From NCBI GenBank assembly GCA_029237695.1, contig CM055277.1, positions 42,318,242-42,382,241 of the forward strand: 64,000 bases of DNA, given 5' to 3'. Position numbers and translations under genes: made by a program. A model generated the notes under the pieces. It did no database searches and had not been told where the DNA came from. It saw only the letters and a list, made by a program, of their open reading frames with translations. Position 1 is the stretch's first letter; every line of letters begins with the position of its first letter. Positions 14,241-25,412 of this stretch are shown here, piece by piece. Origin of the DNA: Conchocele bisecta. Lineage: Eukaryota > Mollusca > Bivalvia > Lucinida > Thyasiridae.

Positions 14241-15775
14241 CTTTCGCCAATCCAATAGCCTGGATTTTTTTTCTCAAAAAACCTGGCTAAAAATGGCTAA
14301 GTTAAAAAGGTGATATTTTTGTTAAAAAATAATTTTTCGGCATAAAAATACCAAGGTGCACATCTTCAATATGTGTAGAAGACATGTGTATAGTTTCAGA
14401 ACGATCTACTGAACGGTTTCGGAGGAGTTGTGTACACAAACTCTGTACCGTATATAGAATCGTATAGAACAAGAAACGAGGCAAAGCCACGAAGGCCAGG
14501 TTTTTTCCAAGCATAGACACTTGGATAACATAATTATACCCACTTTTTGTAGACTAGATGGCCGTGGCCTGCATGTCGCGCCTTGGGGCGAGGCAAGGAC
14601 ACTAAAAAAATAGATATAGTAGATGGAAAAACTTTAACGAAAAAACTTTAACCGGACACGGACGGAAGGACGGACGTATGCCAAAATGCATAAAATGCGC
14701 TTTCCGCAAGCGGGTGCGACAATGATGATAAACACCCATGTGAAGTATCAAGGTAATGGGTGAAGCAGTTGCAGAGATATAGTACACTAAAAAAGTTTAA
14801 CAAAACCATTCAAAGTAATTTGACCTTGACATTGTGCACAGGGCCGCACGGTTGGGGGTTAGAATGAAAATATGGATGATGATAAACACCCATGTGAAGT
14901 TTCAAGATAATGGGCGAAGCAGTTGCAGAGATATAGTATAACGAAAAAGTTTTAACCAAAAAACTTTAACCAGACGTACGTTAAAAAGTTAACGTTGAAA
15001 ATGGCTAAGTCAATTACGTAGAAATAATAGGTGAAGGTAAGAAAATGGTCACATGTTGGATAGTTGTATGTGGTAGGCACCCCTTGGTTATGACGCTGTG
15101 AAAGTTTGGTGGTCCTAGGTGGTACAGTACCAAAGAAATGAACTTAAACACGAAAACATAACATTGTAAACGCGAAAACTTAACATTGAAAATGGGTAAG
15201 TCGACTGAGCGGAAAAAATGGGAAAAACGTAACATTGATTGTGGACGCCGCCCGCCCGCCGCCCGACCGGCTTTCGCAAATCCAATAGCCTGGATTTTTT
15301 TTCAAAAAACCTGGCTAAAAATGTAGAAAAAATGGCTAAGTTAAAAAGGCGATATTTTTGTTAAAAAATATTTTTTCTGCATAAAAACACCAAGGTGCAC
15401 ATCTTCAATATGTGTAGAAGACGTGTGTATAGTTTCAGATCGATCGACGGAACAGTTTCGGAGGAGTTGTGTACACGAACTATGCGCTTTTTCTTCAGCC
15501 GCCCGCCCGCCGTGCGGTAAAACATAATACATACCGTTTTTTAAAAACGGTCGTATAAAAATGACCGCCAAGGGGAGATAAACCATCGGAAAGTTTTGAA
15601 AATCAATAGGCTTCTTCGGCTTGCCGTGATAAACAGGTATACCAAATTTGGTTACAATCTGTCAAGTAGAACTTTAGTTATTGGGTGGACAAGCTGTGCC
15701 CGCCCGCCCAAGATGAATACATAATACGTCCCGCTTTTTCAAACGGGCGTATAAAAAGAGAAAGTGTATGGGTTT
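14240..15775. repeat. Helitron-like inter-array block, copies 2 and 3
   Basis: Second copy of the 10077-10885 block at 14285-14980, then two 191-bp monomers, then a third shorter copy at 15325-15480 and the terminal-type words (AAGGGGAGATAA, CTTCTTCGGCTTGCC) at 15570-15700. GC-rich runs of GCCCGCC precede each copy (14228, 15248, 15500). A hairpin GCTTTTTCAAACGGGC-type end lies near 15730-15750. Confidence 0.65.
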
Positions 15776-15837
15776 AACATCCCAGCAACAGCTAAGGTCA
15801 TATAGAGACGGGACTAAAGTTTTAAATAATCTGTTAA

Positions 15838-16062
15838 CCCTTAGACCGCTATCTTATTTTTTTGGTCGTCTGCTGTTTATTTTCCATTTTTATCATCAAA
15901 AACATGCTTTGACAGCACTTTAGAATAATTTACAACATGCTTTGAGAATCATTTCCATTGGAAATGATTCTGAAGTGCTGTCGAACCATGTTTTTATTGA
16001 GAAATAAGGCAAGATATAAAAGCAACAGCACACGACAATTGTAGTGAGTAGCAGTCTAAGGG
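15838..16062. mobile_element. piggyBac-like MITE, TTAACCCTTAGACCGC family
   Basis: TTAA at 15834-15837 and 16063-16066 flank ends CCCTTAGACCGCTA and ...AGTCTAAGGG. The core is a hairpin of GAATCATTTCC and its complement plus an AGTGCTGTC word. Relatives: 53839-54049 and a fragment at 52783-52895. Confidence 0.75.
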
Positions 16063-16194
16063 TTAATTAATGTAATTGCAAATAGGATACGTCAAACAAT
16101 TTGTATTGTGCGTTATATGGGCGATTGTCAATTGTGCATCATTTGTAATTAGTCAATATGTTGTAATGGTATAATTATGTGTACAATTGGTGAG

Positions 16195-16294
16195 TTTGTT
16201 TGTTTGTTTGTTGGTGTTTAACGGCCTGTCAACAGCTAAGGTCATGTAAGGCCGGGCAAACGGGTTCGATCCCATTTTAACCTCCTGCATATAT
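16195..16294 (-). mobile_element. Short SINE fragment between 43-bp perfect direct repeats
   Basis: About 100 bp beginning with GTTT repeats and GGTGTTTAACGGCCTGTC, and including GGGTTCGATCCC, a tRNA T-loop / pol III box B-like word. The same GTTTAACGGCC...CAGCTAAGGTCAT tail occurs in the SINE at 17499-17815. It is flanked by identical 43-bp copies at 16152-16194 and 16295-16337. Confidence 0.7.
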
Positions 16295-16337
16295 GTCAAT
16301 ATGTTGTAATGGTATAATTATGTGTACAATTGGTGAG

Positions 16338-17486
16338 AAAAATAAATAAATATATGTGATTCCTTATACATATGGAGTATTAATATAATTGTAATTAATG
16401 TGTAGATCCTGATTGACATGTTAACATGTAATTATATTAGTTGTGACCGTATTCATATTTATTGTCTTTAAGAACGATGTATGTCCAGATATGTTACTAC
16501 ATTGTTTGCCATTTAGAACACTTGCCAATAGTGTATACCCAGATAGTTATATTTAATTCACTGAATGATCAGTTAACTGTTATTACGTTGTCATAACTTA
16601 CACTTGCCAAAAGTGTAAACCCAGATATTTATATTTAATTCCCTGAATTATGAGTTTATTTATATATTGTCATTAATTTCACTTGCCAATAGTGTATACA
16701 CACTATTACACAGATCAGTTGTATTTAATTCACTGAATTACTAGTTTCATTTAAATATTCCAATGATTCCTACACTGGTCTACGTTGATGGTCGCAAAGC
16801 AATACAGGTTTTATTAACTGGTATCATCGACGACACATTGTATGCTGATTATTGTACCGGCACACACCACTGTTGATTAGGAATCAACATCAACAGATTT
16901 TATATGGGCCGGTTTCGGCACACGGTACCGTTGATTTGGAATCAACAAGTTTTATGGGCACGTGCTTGTCTGTATATGCATATACAAACTATTTAAGTTG
17001 AGAAAGTTGATTGTTCTTATTTCACTTTACTCACAATAACACACTTCAACGTGATTGGTCATTTTGTACATCGGCTAGTAGCAACAATGTAATAATCAGA
17101 TACTTTGAGATATCTGATTATGTGAATTATTAACACAGAACGCATTCATCTTTGATACACCTAATTGCATACTTGTTTCAATTATCTGGTAATTTATGGC
17201 TAATTAACATCAACATTCATTTTTCTTATACCATTCATTAAAATATGGAAAATTGGCAGCTTTTATATAAGTGTATAAATTATAAAAATAAAAATATGGG
17301 TACGAAATGACCATTCAATTCTAGTTGCACATTTTCGCTTTATAGGCAAGAGGTTGCATTATATCGCTACACTACGCAACACAGTAAAAATGTGCGTATT
17401 AGCATTTACACTTCACGCACTAAAATATAGAAAACACCTTCAGTGCGTTGACGTTCATACTTCGATATATTATTATTAAGAGACAA
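16338..17486. other. Gene-free AT-rich stretch with short repeats
   Basis: CACTTGCCAATAGTGTA-type words recur at 16518, 16601 and 16681 with ATATTTAATTC following, an imperfect ~80-bp tandem. GTTGATTAGGAATCAAC palindromes occur at 16870 and 16930. No coding potential seen. Confidence 0.5.
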
Positions 17487-17498
17487 CTCTACGATATG

Positions 17499-17815
17499 TT
17501 TGTTTGTTTATTGGTGTTTAACGGCCTATCAACAGCTAAGGTCATGTACATCGAGATACAATATATTCAGTACTGAAATTAGAATAACCGGACCTGGTGG
17601 CAGGTCCATACCACACCAAAGTCACTTGGCCCCTTCCCCTAAAATAGGATTACGAACAATCGTAATACTCACATAAGGGGCATAACCAGATTCAACTGTC
17701 ACATACAAAATGCCAAAGACGTATGTGAGGGCCAAACCAGGTCTCCAGTCGAAATTCCGTAATGATGAACCCCGATCGTTAAATTACCCATCGCTTGCAC
17801 CCACCTTCCACCCAC
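17499..17815 (-). mobile_element. SINE with (AAAC)n tail and 12-bp target duplication
   Basis: Flanked by CTCTACGATATG at 17487-17498 and 17816-17827. On the minus strand it ends TTAAACACCAATAAACAAAC. Its body (GGTTATGCCCCTTATGTGAG, CAGGTCCGGTTATTCTAATTTC) matches the body of the differently tailed SINE at 43460-43931, so both belong to a SINE group with a shared conserved core. Confidence 0.85.
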
Positions 17816-17829
17816 CTCTACGATATGAC

Positions 17830-18084
17830 CAGAGCTCCAGATAAGGTGCGTATTGAAATACTGTCATAAAGTTGAAAATTCACTTAGTTGAGCTGCAAAA
17901 AGCAAACAGTGATTGCTTTTTGCAGCTCAACTAAGTGAATGTTTAAATTTGTTATATTTCTTTATCATTTGTTCCTATTTAGTAATGAAAAAAATCAATA
18001 ATCCATGTGTAAAAGTAAATACGCAATGATTTTGAAATCAGGGGGTATAGTACGCTTTAGACACAAAGATTATCTGGAGCTCAG
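17830..18084. mobile_element. MITE of the CAGAGCTCCAGATAAG family, interior type A
   Basis: Starts CAGAGCTCCAGATAAG and ends ATTATCTGGAGCTCAG. The interior has the paired GCTTTTTGCAGCTCAACTAAG words seen at 884-1203 and 52992-53329. Confidence 0.8.
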
Positions 18085-18127
18085 TATGACACAAAAATAT
18101 TAACATAAACTTACCAAATAAAGTGTG

Positions 18128-18453
18128 CAGAGCTCCAGATAAGCTGTGTATTTGCGTAAATACCCAATTAAAATTGCCAAAAACCCAATTGAAATCAGAA
18201 GTAGCGAGTATCAAAAAGCAATAACAAATTTGTGGCATCTTTATCATGCTACAGAAAACAATAAACAGACCACAAATATAGTATATTTTTCATATTTTCC
18301 ATGAAAACATATATTGGTATTTCATCTAATGAAATGCCATGTGTAAACAGTAGTGTGATTTTATTTTACCCAATTAAACTATTGAAATACCCAAATGCTT
18401 CAGATATGATGGAGTGAAAATACTGAATTACTAATTCCTTATCTGGAACACTG
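18128..18453. mobile_element. MITE of the CAGAGCTCCAGATAAG family, interior type B
   Basis: Same terminal repeat as its neighbour but a different interior: AAATACCCAATT...CAATTGAAATCAGAAG at the left and TGATGGAGTGA...AATTCCTTATCTGG at the right. Other type B copies: 49711-50370, 55772-56318 and 57878-58195 (inverted). Confidence 0.8.
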
Positions 18454-18868
18454 GTGTGTATTAGCAAAATTCTTAGGTCACTCTCGACGAAGTAGAAAGT
18501 AAACAAAGAACGCTTCAAACGCACATTTGGAAAGACTACTTCATCATAACTCTAATGTAATGCAGTGCAATGAAATTATAGTTATGTACTCAGAACTACT
18601 GTCTGTTTCACGTTAACCTGCCCAACTTTTACACCTATTTAAACACCCTAAAACTCTTATTTTTTGGCATAAAATCATTTTTCAGCAAAATTTAGCAATG
18701 AGCCATCTTTTTATTTTTTGAAATTCGGTCCTATAATGAAGTAATAGCCATAAATCAAGAATTGAATGCAGGGCTGCAATGTTAAAATGTCACGTGCGAT
18801 CAGATTTTCAACATTTTTCTAGCATCGAACTGCTTGTTGGATTTCATCATTAAAAAAAAGACACTAAC

Positions 18869-19036
18869 CTTGTATTTATGAGAGCAAATCTTGTCAGGTT
18901 GAAAAATAAAGGAATTGAGCCTCAATTTCTTGGTGTTCGTACAAGAATTCCAGAAGAAAATGCCGAGAATTTGGTCAAAATACAACATGATGTCATCATC
19001 ATCTGCTACAGCTTTCGTATCTATTGACAACGCCAA
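18869..19036 (-). CDS. Possible first coding exon, unknown protein
   Basis: From ATG 19036 the minus strand encodes 56 codons (MALSIDTKAVADDDDIM, then YFDQILGIFFWN, then FQPDKICSHKYK) ending exactly at AAG|GTTAGT, a good donor in phase 0. Just upstream (19150-19245) the minus strand has CCAATCAG, GGAAGTGA and CCGGAAATGACG, words typical of CCAAT, ETS and CRE-like promoter sites, in a locally less AT-rich stretch. I do not recognise the protein and saw no following exon between here and PRPF8. It may be chance or an inactive gene start. Confidence 0.35.
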
Positions 19037-19149
19037 GCTGAGGTTGGCACACTGTTCCTACCACGCAAAATTAATTGCACATATCCTCGCACATCGACAC
19101 CGGTGTAAATCTACATTCTCTAATGGTATTACTTGGGAACACCATATAT

Positions 19150-19250
19150 ACGTCATTTCCGGCGGAAGTATACAGTCACTTCCTGTGAGCCAGTTTCTTT
19201 GCCGGACAAATTTCCCGCGGACAACTTTGTTTACTAAATGCTGATTGGTT
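19150..19250 (-). promoter_or_regulatory. Candidate CCAAT/ETS promoter
   Basis: Reading right to left: a CCAACCAATCAG word near 19230-19240, GGAAGTGAC near 19177-19184 and CCGGAAATGACG near 19151-19162. These lie 115-210 bp upstream of the candidate exon start at 19036. The clustering is suggestive, not proof. Confidence 0.3.
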
Positions 19251-20690
19251 GGTGAAGGTCACGAGTTTAATCGAATCAAGTTCGTTAGCATTCACAATTT
19301 ACAATACATTAGAACGTATTAGCAATAGTATCAGATCGACTTGGAACCTTATGGATGAATGATATTCGCTAAATATATGAAGATTAAATGATTAATTGGT
19401 ATATTTTAATGCAAATTGTTTAAGTTATATGCCAGAAAATTATGTTAATAAACAAATTTATTAATAATTTGTGTTCAGTTCGCAATAATAGTTGTTGTTG
19501 TTTACCGGAAGTGATTATTGCAATAGCAGTTTCTTGTTTTATTGTCAACAACTAAAATTCGGTAAAATGAATTTAGAAGGCAAAAGCCCATCCATGACTG
19601 TTTATTCTAAATAACTTTGTTATTAGACGGAATTTCTTGAAATAAAAAGTAGGCTCATTTCTAAAAAATAGTTTTACATCGTTTTATATACAAAAATAAG
19701 CAGTTTGGAGTGTTTTTATAGCAATAAATTTTGGGCAGCACTTCGTGGAACAGACAATAGGTCAATTCGTACCACACACCTAAGGGTACAAAACTACCAA
19801 ACCAAGTACAAAATGGTATGGGTACGAAATGGTAGGTGTACAAACCGGGACCTAGTTCTATGTGATAGAAAGGCGACAAATTTATTTTTGCAATCTGTTA
19901 TTCTCTTTATTTTCAAATCAACAACAAACACACAAAGTTGCCGATATAATAAAAATGAAAAATTGTCACAGAACTAGTTAACCCGGACCAAGCAAAATTC
20001 CTAGGTCACTCTCCATGAAGGAAAGTAAACATGTAATCATTAAATGTCATGTAATTAGAGGCATGTACTCCGAATTACTGGTCTCTCGTGTAATTTGATT
20101 TTTGGGCAATATGTGATACCGAAACGGCAATAGTCCGTAACGTCCAAGGTGCGAAACATTTATTTTTGGCGAGGATAAAGGTGTTTGGCGGTCGAGCGAA
20201 ACACTCAAAATATATCTTACATAACGAACAGTTAATCGAATTTTCAGCATTTATAAAAAGCAAAAGATTGCAAATAATACACAAACATCGCAGTAACTGT
20301 CTGTTATTCGTACGTTTGTTCAAATTTAATATCGTAAATATTGTTCCATGCCGCAATGGCGAGATCGTAGCTTCTACGTAAAGTCACGTGACCATTCGGT
20401 GTCGCACAAGATATTCACATAGGTTAGAAAACACCAAATAGTGTTACCTACCTACCCCCTCCCTATCTCCCTGCCTCCCTCCCTCCAACATTCAACGACC
20501 ATCCATCTATCTTTGTTGCGACTGAGTTTACAATGCTGTACAGTAGGGAATAAAAGAAATAGAGAAATTGATATAATATATATATTTTCTATTTGACTCA
20601 CTTGTTTTTCGGTCCTGGTACTGAATTCACCAGTGTAATCAAACGGTTTTCCCATGCTTTGTCTAACCGCAGTAAAATTGTCTAACATGT
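19250..20690. other. Gene-free stretch
   Basis: AT-rich sequence with several 60-110 codon open frames on both strands, none with recognisable motifs or splice structure. A word pair ACGAAATGG/GGTACGAAATGG occurs near 19810-19850. The word CTAGGTCACTCTC at about 20000 recurs in altered form (TTAGGTCACTCTC) at 18473, suggesting an old dispersed repeat. A CT-rich run lies at 20455-20490. Confidence 0.45.
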
Positions 20691-21060
20691 TTACAATGAC
20701 CAGAGATATATATAGGCTATTTATATCTCTGCAATGACCACTATTTCTGGAAGGGAGTTCCGTCGATAAAGAAAAAACACACTAAACAAATGGATGAAAT
20801 ACAAATAGTGTAAGACTGAACAAAACTACAACAACTACAAAGGGGCTACGCCATTGGATTGATATTGTGCATATAGTCCATATTCGCAGACTACTCCAAA
20901 TGTCAATGTTACATTGCTTATAGCCACTCAGCATACGTGTATTACTTCCCTTGCCATGATTATTCTCCATTTGCTTTTCTAATTCGATGTTCCGTTTATA
21001 AAGAGTGTTCCGTTGTTTATTGAATCCACTGTTTACTGGCGTGGTGGCAGCGGTTGAAAA
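20690..21060 (+). other. Probable 5' LTR end and primer-binding region
   Basis: TGGTGGCAGCGGTTGA at 21042-21057 resembles a tRNA primer-binding site (TGG start), placed about 150 bp before the gag ATG. The LTR would end with AATCCACTGTTTACTGGCG (21023-21041). Its left boundary was not found, and no paired LTR or target duplication could be identified. Confidence 0.4.
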
Positions 21061-21211
21061 GTACCTACAAAGCCCCAGGAACAGTTATACAATACCAAAA
21101 AATCAAATTGACAGTGAAAAACAATCACAAACTGTGTAAACAAGGCAGCTTATTCTGTAGCTGTTGAAAGGAGCATTCTATAGGAACTGTTGAGAATTAC
21201 GTACCGAAATA

Positions 21212-22907
21212 ATGGCTGGAATTCGCACACCCAAACAATGGTCTCTATTAACCAAGACAGAGACAATCACGTCGTTTGAGGCTTGGCGACAGAACATACA
21301 ATACACACTCTCCCTTGATCCCAACTTTTCCGGTTTCCTTGTCGATGGATTCACGTGGCTAAGAAAATCGAGTACCACCCCGTTGCGTGGTCTTACCGAT
21401 GATGGGGCGGGTGTTCCCGAAGCCAATCGCCGTACAGCAGCACAGAAGGCGACCCAGTTGGATCTCATGCTCGGGCAGATTGCAAACTTCTGTCCCGTGA
21501 TCTCGAGAAATACAATTGTTAAAAACTCGACATCTATAAACAGTATTTGGCAAGCAATGCGTCTACATTACGGATTTCAATTGACTGGCGCGCACTTTCT
21601 CGATTTTAACAACATCCGCCTACAACCAAATGAAAGACCAGAGGACCTATTCCAGAGACTCACTAGTTTTGTTGACGATAATTTACTTCGCGCCGACGGG
21701 AACATACGTCACCATGGTGATGTTCCAGATAGTGATGAAGAGTTGTCTCCCTCACTTAAAAATATGTTAGTCTTAACATGGCTTCGACTCATACATCGTG
21801 ACTTGCCTAGTCTAGTAAAACAGAGATATGGGACATAATTACGCTCTCAGACTCTGGCATCGCTAAAACCTGAGATTTCCCAAGCCCTCGATAGCCTACT
21901 CGATGAAATAAGCTCAGTTACAGACGCAAAAGTGTTACGCGCTGCATTCAAAAAGAAATCGCGGAACCCGTCTTCCCGATACCCTGAACGTAAAGTGGAG
22001 CCACAAAGTCAGAAGCGACAAGTCAAAACTTGTGTACTGTGCAAGCAGACGGGACGCCCTTATTCTCATTTCTTGAGTACTTGCCGGTTTCTGCCAGATG
22101 AAGATAGACTGTATATGACGAAGGTACGACAGGCGTGTAACAGCGATGAGTTACTGCCGACTGACTCTGAAGATGAAGACTGTGCACCCGCCTCAAGTGA
22201 CGAACAATTTGACGTCCCTCACAAACCGCGTATTGCTGCATCTTCACGCCGTGTTAGCACAAAACAATCACCTTTCTTCAAGGCCTTCCACAATCATCAT
22301 GCTGTCCAACTTACATTAGATACAGGAGCAGAGATCAGCATGATCAAAGCCTCAACCGCAGAGTACATAGGTGCCAGGATAAGTAAAAGTAACCAAAGTG
22401 CTCTCCAGGCGGATGGTGTCACACCGCTAGAAATCATCGGAGAAACACACTTGACACTAACTAGAGAAAATACAGATCTACACCTGGAAGCACTTGTAGT
22501 CAATGATCTAGATGTCGACATTCTGGCGGGAATTCCATTTATGTCTTGTAATGACATATCAGTTCGACCAGCAAAACAACAAATTATTATTGCTAATTGT
22601 GAAAGCATCTGTTATGGTCAGTCCAAATCTGACTCCATCACGAATCGCGTACGACGAACGCAGGCGTTTGTACTGCGCTCGCAACCGGTTTCCACAACAA
22701 TCTGGCCCGGGTGTTACGTAGAGCTTGACACTCCGCCAGATATAAACCCTGATTGCATTCTCGCTGTTGAACCTCACTCAACCCGCCAAAATCACACACA
22801 AGAATGGCCACGTCCTCAAATAACAGAGTCTGTAGCGGGAAAAGTTCGCATAGTAAACGACACGAGTGAAGCACAGTCTCTTCGCAAAAATCCACTGTTT
22901 ACTGGCG
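21212..22907 (+). pseudogene. LTR-retrotransposon gag-protease ORF with one in-frame stop
   Basis: ATG 21212 opens [10 protein letters not shown], a gag-type protein (capsid-like region about residues 1-240, with [14 protein letters not shown]). A CCHC-like knuckle follows (CVLCKQ, His and Cys near residues 271-288) and then a retropepsin-type aspartic protease with the catalytic triplet in TLDTGAEISM (about residue 368) and DILAGIPF near the end. The frame is open for 574 codons except for one TAA at 21836-21838, in the same frame as both flanks; the downstream residues LRSQTLASLKPEISQAL continue the gag sequence. Downstream, no integrase or reverse transcriptase of this element follows; the frame runs into unrelated sequence after 22907 at a 19-bp repeat of the LTR-end word. 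Close relatives occur widely in oysters and fish; the exact LTR superfamily is uncertain. Confidence 0.85.
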
Positions 22908-22939
22908 CTAGAAATAATGCAACTGCATTCCTGTGATCA

Positions 22940-24385
22940 GGAATTACAACTATGAGAAAGACCTGGCAACAAAAATAATAACAGATTCGAGACCAACAAT
23001 GACGAAGAAATAGCACAAATACTCAATAGCTGTTTCGCTGGTGTATTTGTAATCGACAGAGACGGAGAACCACCAAACTTCGAACCGAAACAAACCAGAT
23101 AATAACCTTGAAAACATTGACATAACGAATGAACAGGAGACTAAAGTAATATCATCAGTTAAAAGCGTCAAAATCAGCAGGCCCAGATAACCTTTACCCG
23201 ATATTGTTCAAAGAAACTGTGCAGACAGTGAGCACCACACATACACTATTGTTCCGAAAAACATTAAAAGAAGGTGAACTAACAAACAGTTGGAAAATAG
23301 AAAACTACATACCCATAAGCCTAGCATCGGTACCGTGCAAACTTATGGGGAAAAAGATTGGGCGGATGCACTTAACAGTAATGAGGACATTGATGTAATT
23401 TTCCTTGACTTTGTCAGTGCCTTTGGCAACAAAATCTCACACAAACTTCTACTACTGAAACTACACGGTTATGGCATTAGAGGAAATGTTCTTAAATGGG
23501 TAGCCAGTTTCTTACACAACAGAAAACAAAGAGTGGCAATCAGAGGCTCATACTCAGACTGGGCTCCAGTAACAAGTGGAGTACCACAAGGGAGTGTTTT
23601 AGGAGCCATAATCTTCTTGGTATTCATCAACGATATTCCCAAGATAGTGAACTGCACAGTGAAATGATTTGCATTGGCTCGAAAATGTACAGGAGAATAG
23701 GTCAAAATGCCGCAAACAACTTGAATCAGTTGGACCTTGATGATATACAAGAATGGTCAGACAACTGGCAAATGGTACTAAACCACAACAAAATGCATTC
23801 ATGTGCATATCGGAGTCCACGACAGAGGTGAAAAGTTCACATTAAAAATGAGACAACCAGCACTGAATTAGAGAATAACAAAAGGATCTAGGGATGCACA
23901 TTGATAACAAACTGTCGAAAGCCAACATGAATATTAGTCTAATTGCTGTGACTTTTACATGCCTGGATAAAGAAATATTCCTCCATTTGTACAAATCCCG
24001 TGTACGCCCACATCTGGAATATGCAACACCGGTATGATCTCCACTCCTGAAAAAGGATCGAATTGCCATAAAAAACGTACAAAGACGTGCAACTATACTA
24101 CTAAGACGGTATGTAGATTACTCCTACCAAGAACGTCCAAGGACACTGGGTAAACCATCGCTAGGTATACAGACGAGAGCGTGCCGACCAACTACAAGTG
24201 GACAAGATACTGACAGACATAGTCAGTAAGAACGTATCAGTAACCGGATTGTCAATGCATGAAATAATCTTCAAAAATTCGTTAGTCCAATCAGATACAC
24301 TAAACCAATTTAAAAGTAGGTTAAATAAGCATTGGTCTGATAACCCAGCAAAATTATACCCAACTTGTTACTTACCAAATTAATG
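22940..24385 (+). pseudogene. CR1-like LINE reverse transcriptase, decayed
   Basis: A non-LTR retrotransposon relic, readable across several frames. Finger motifs: KSAGPDNLYPILFKETV-like near 23170-23220 and ENYIPISLASVPCKLMG near 23303-23352. An internal deletion then joins to DVIFLDFVSAFGNKISHKLL (23391-23450). The palm follows with WVASFLHNRKQRV and SGVPQGSVLGAIIF (23575-23617). The catalytic FADD box is destroyed at about 23667-23685. Thumb and tail remain: VRPHLEYATPV near 24002-24035 and FKSRLNKHWSDNPAK ending at TAA 24381-24383, the classical CR1 C-terminus. No endonuclease domain is present. Confidence 0.85.
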
Positions 24386-25080
24386 ACGACACCGGAATAA
24401 AGGAATACGAAATAAATATAAGAAGATTTTCAAGAAATAAAGTACCTTTGAAGCTATAAGCTTATATCGGCATTGGATACAGTAAGAATACAGCAGGAAT
24501 GTCACCTCTTAACCTTCTATATTTGAGTTACTAAATTTAACCGAATGCGCAAGTTATACCCCATTCTCTGGCCGACTGTTGCAAAACTGCTTTTGCACAA
24601 GTTGCAACCAGAGCAACCTAAGCAGAACATTAAGTTCACTTTCTCCTAAGAAAAACAAATACAGTCTACTTTGACCAATTTGCTGCACATTTTCCGCTTT
24701 ATTGGCAATGGGTTGCTCTATATCTATATAATGCCTTGTAATGCAATGTAATGAAAGTATGTACAAAACTACTGACCACTCGAGCTTTACATTATATTGT
24801 CACCGGTTCCAACACGTTTTACACCATGGTCCAAACATTGGTCCAAGTATCACAGTAAAATGAAAAGTTTACCAAATGGCTTTCACTGATATGGTGGCAC
24901 TGTTTATCGGCAAGATGTGGATATTCCAAATGTATACCAACTGCGCCTCACTTATTGAAGAATCGCCAAAGAGAATGAGAAATGGACTCTGTGTTAGATA
25001 TTATGCTCACAAATATGACAGAAAACATAGACAGTCTGTCAAGCGATCATGTAGTTTTTAACTTCGACAAACCAACACAA
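24386..25080. other. Gene-free stretch between LINE relics
   Basis: No recognisable domain. A small palindrome built on TTGCAAAACTGCTTTTGCACAAGTTGCAA lies near 24580-24610 (continuous only as separate words). Probably old LINE flank. Confidence 0.4.
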
Positions 25081-25412
25081 ACAGCAAAAGCATACACTTT
25101 CTTCAAGGGAAGCAGCATCAACTAATTAATGTTGAGTGTGCCTTATCGACATACTTACAAATGAAAATCAAGAAAACATGCCGGCACGTAAGACCCACGC
25201 AGAAACTTTGACACTGAATTACCAATATCAATATCACAGAATAGGACGTCAAAACACACATCAAATAATTAAAAGCCACCAAATCGCAAGGACCAGTCAA
25301 TGTTCACCCAAAATTTATATCTGAAATAGTAGAAACGAAAACTGTATGATTAACAAAACTGTACAAGTATTTGCACGAAGGCACAATCCCAGATGAATGG
25401 CGGACTGCATAA
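25080..25412 (+). pseudogene. CR1-like reverse-transcriptase fragment
   Basis: Across frames the + strand reads a finger-domain stretch: ATKSQGPVNVHPKFISEIVE at about 25268-25327, then after a stop LTKLYKYLHEGTIPDEWRTA ending near 25408. This equals the K(S/A)xGPD...LPxxW block of CR1/Jockey reverse transcriptases, with Asp of GPD replaced by Val. Only this block is recognisable. Confidence 0.65.
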
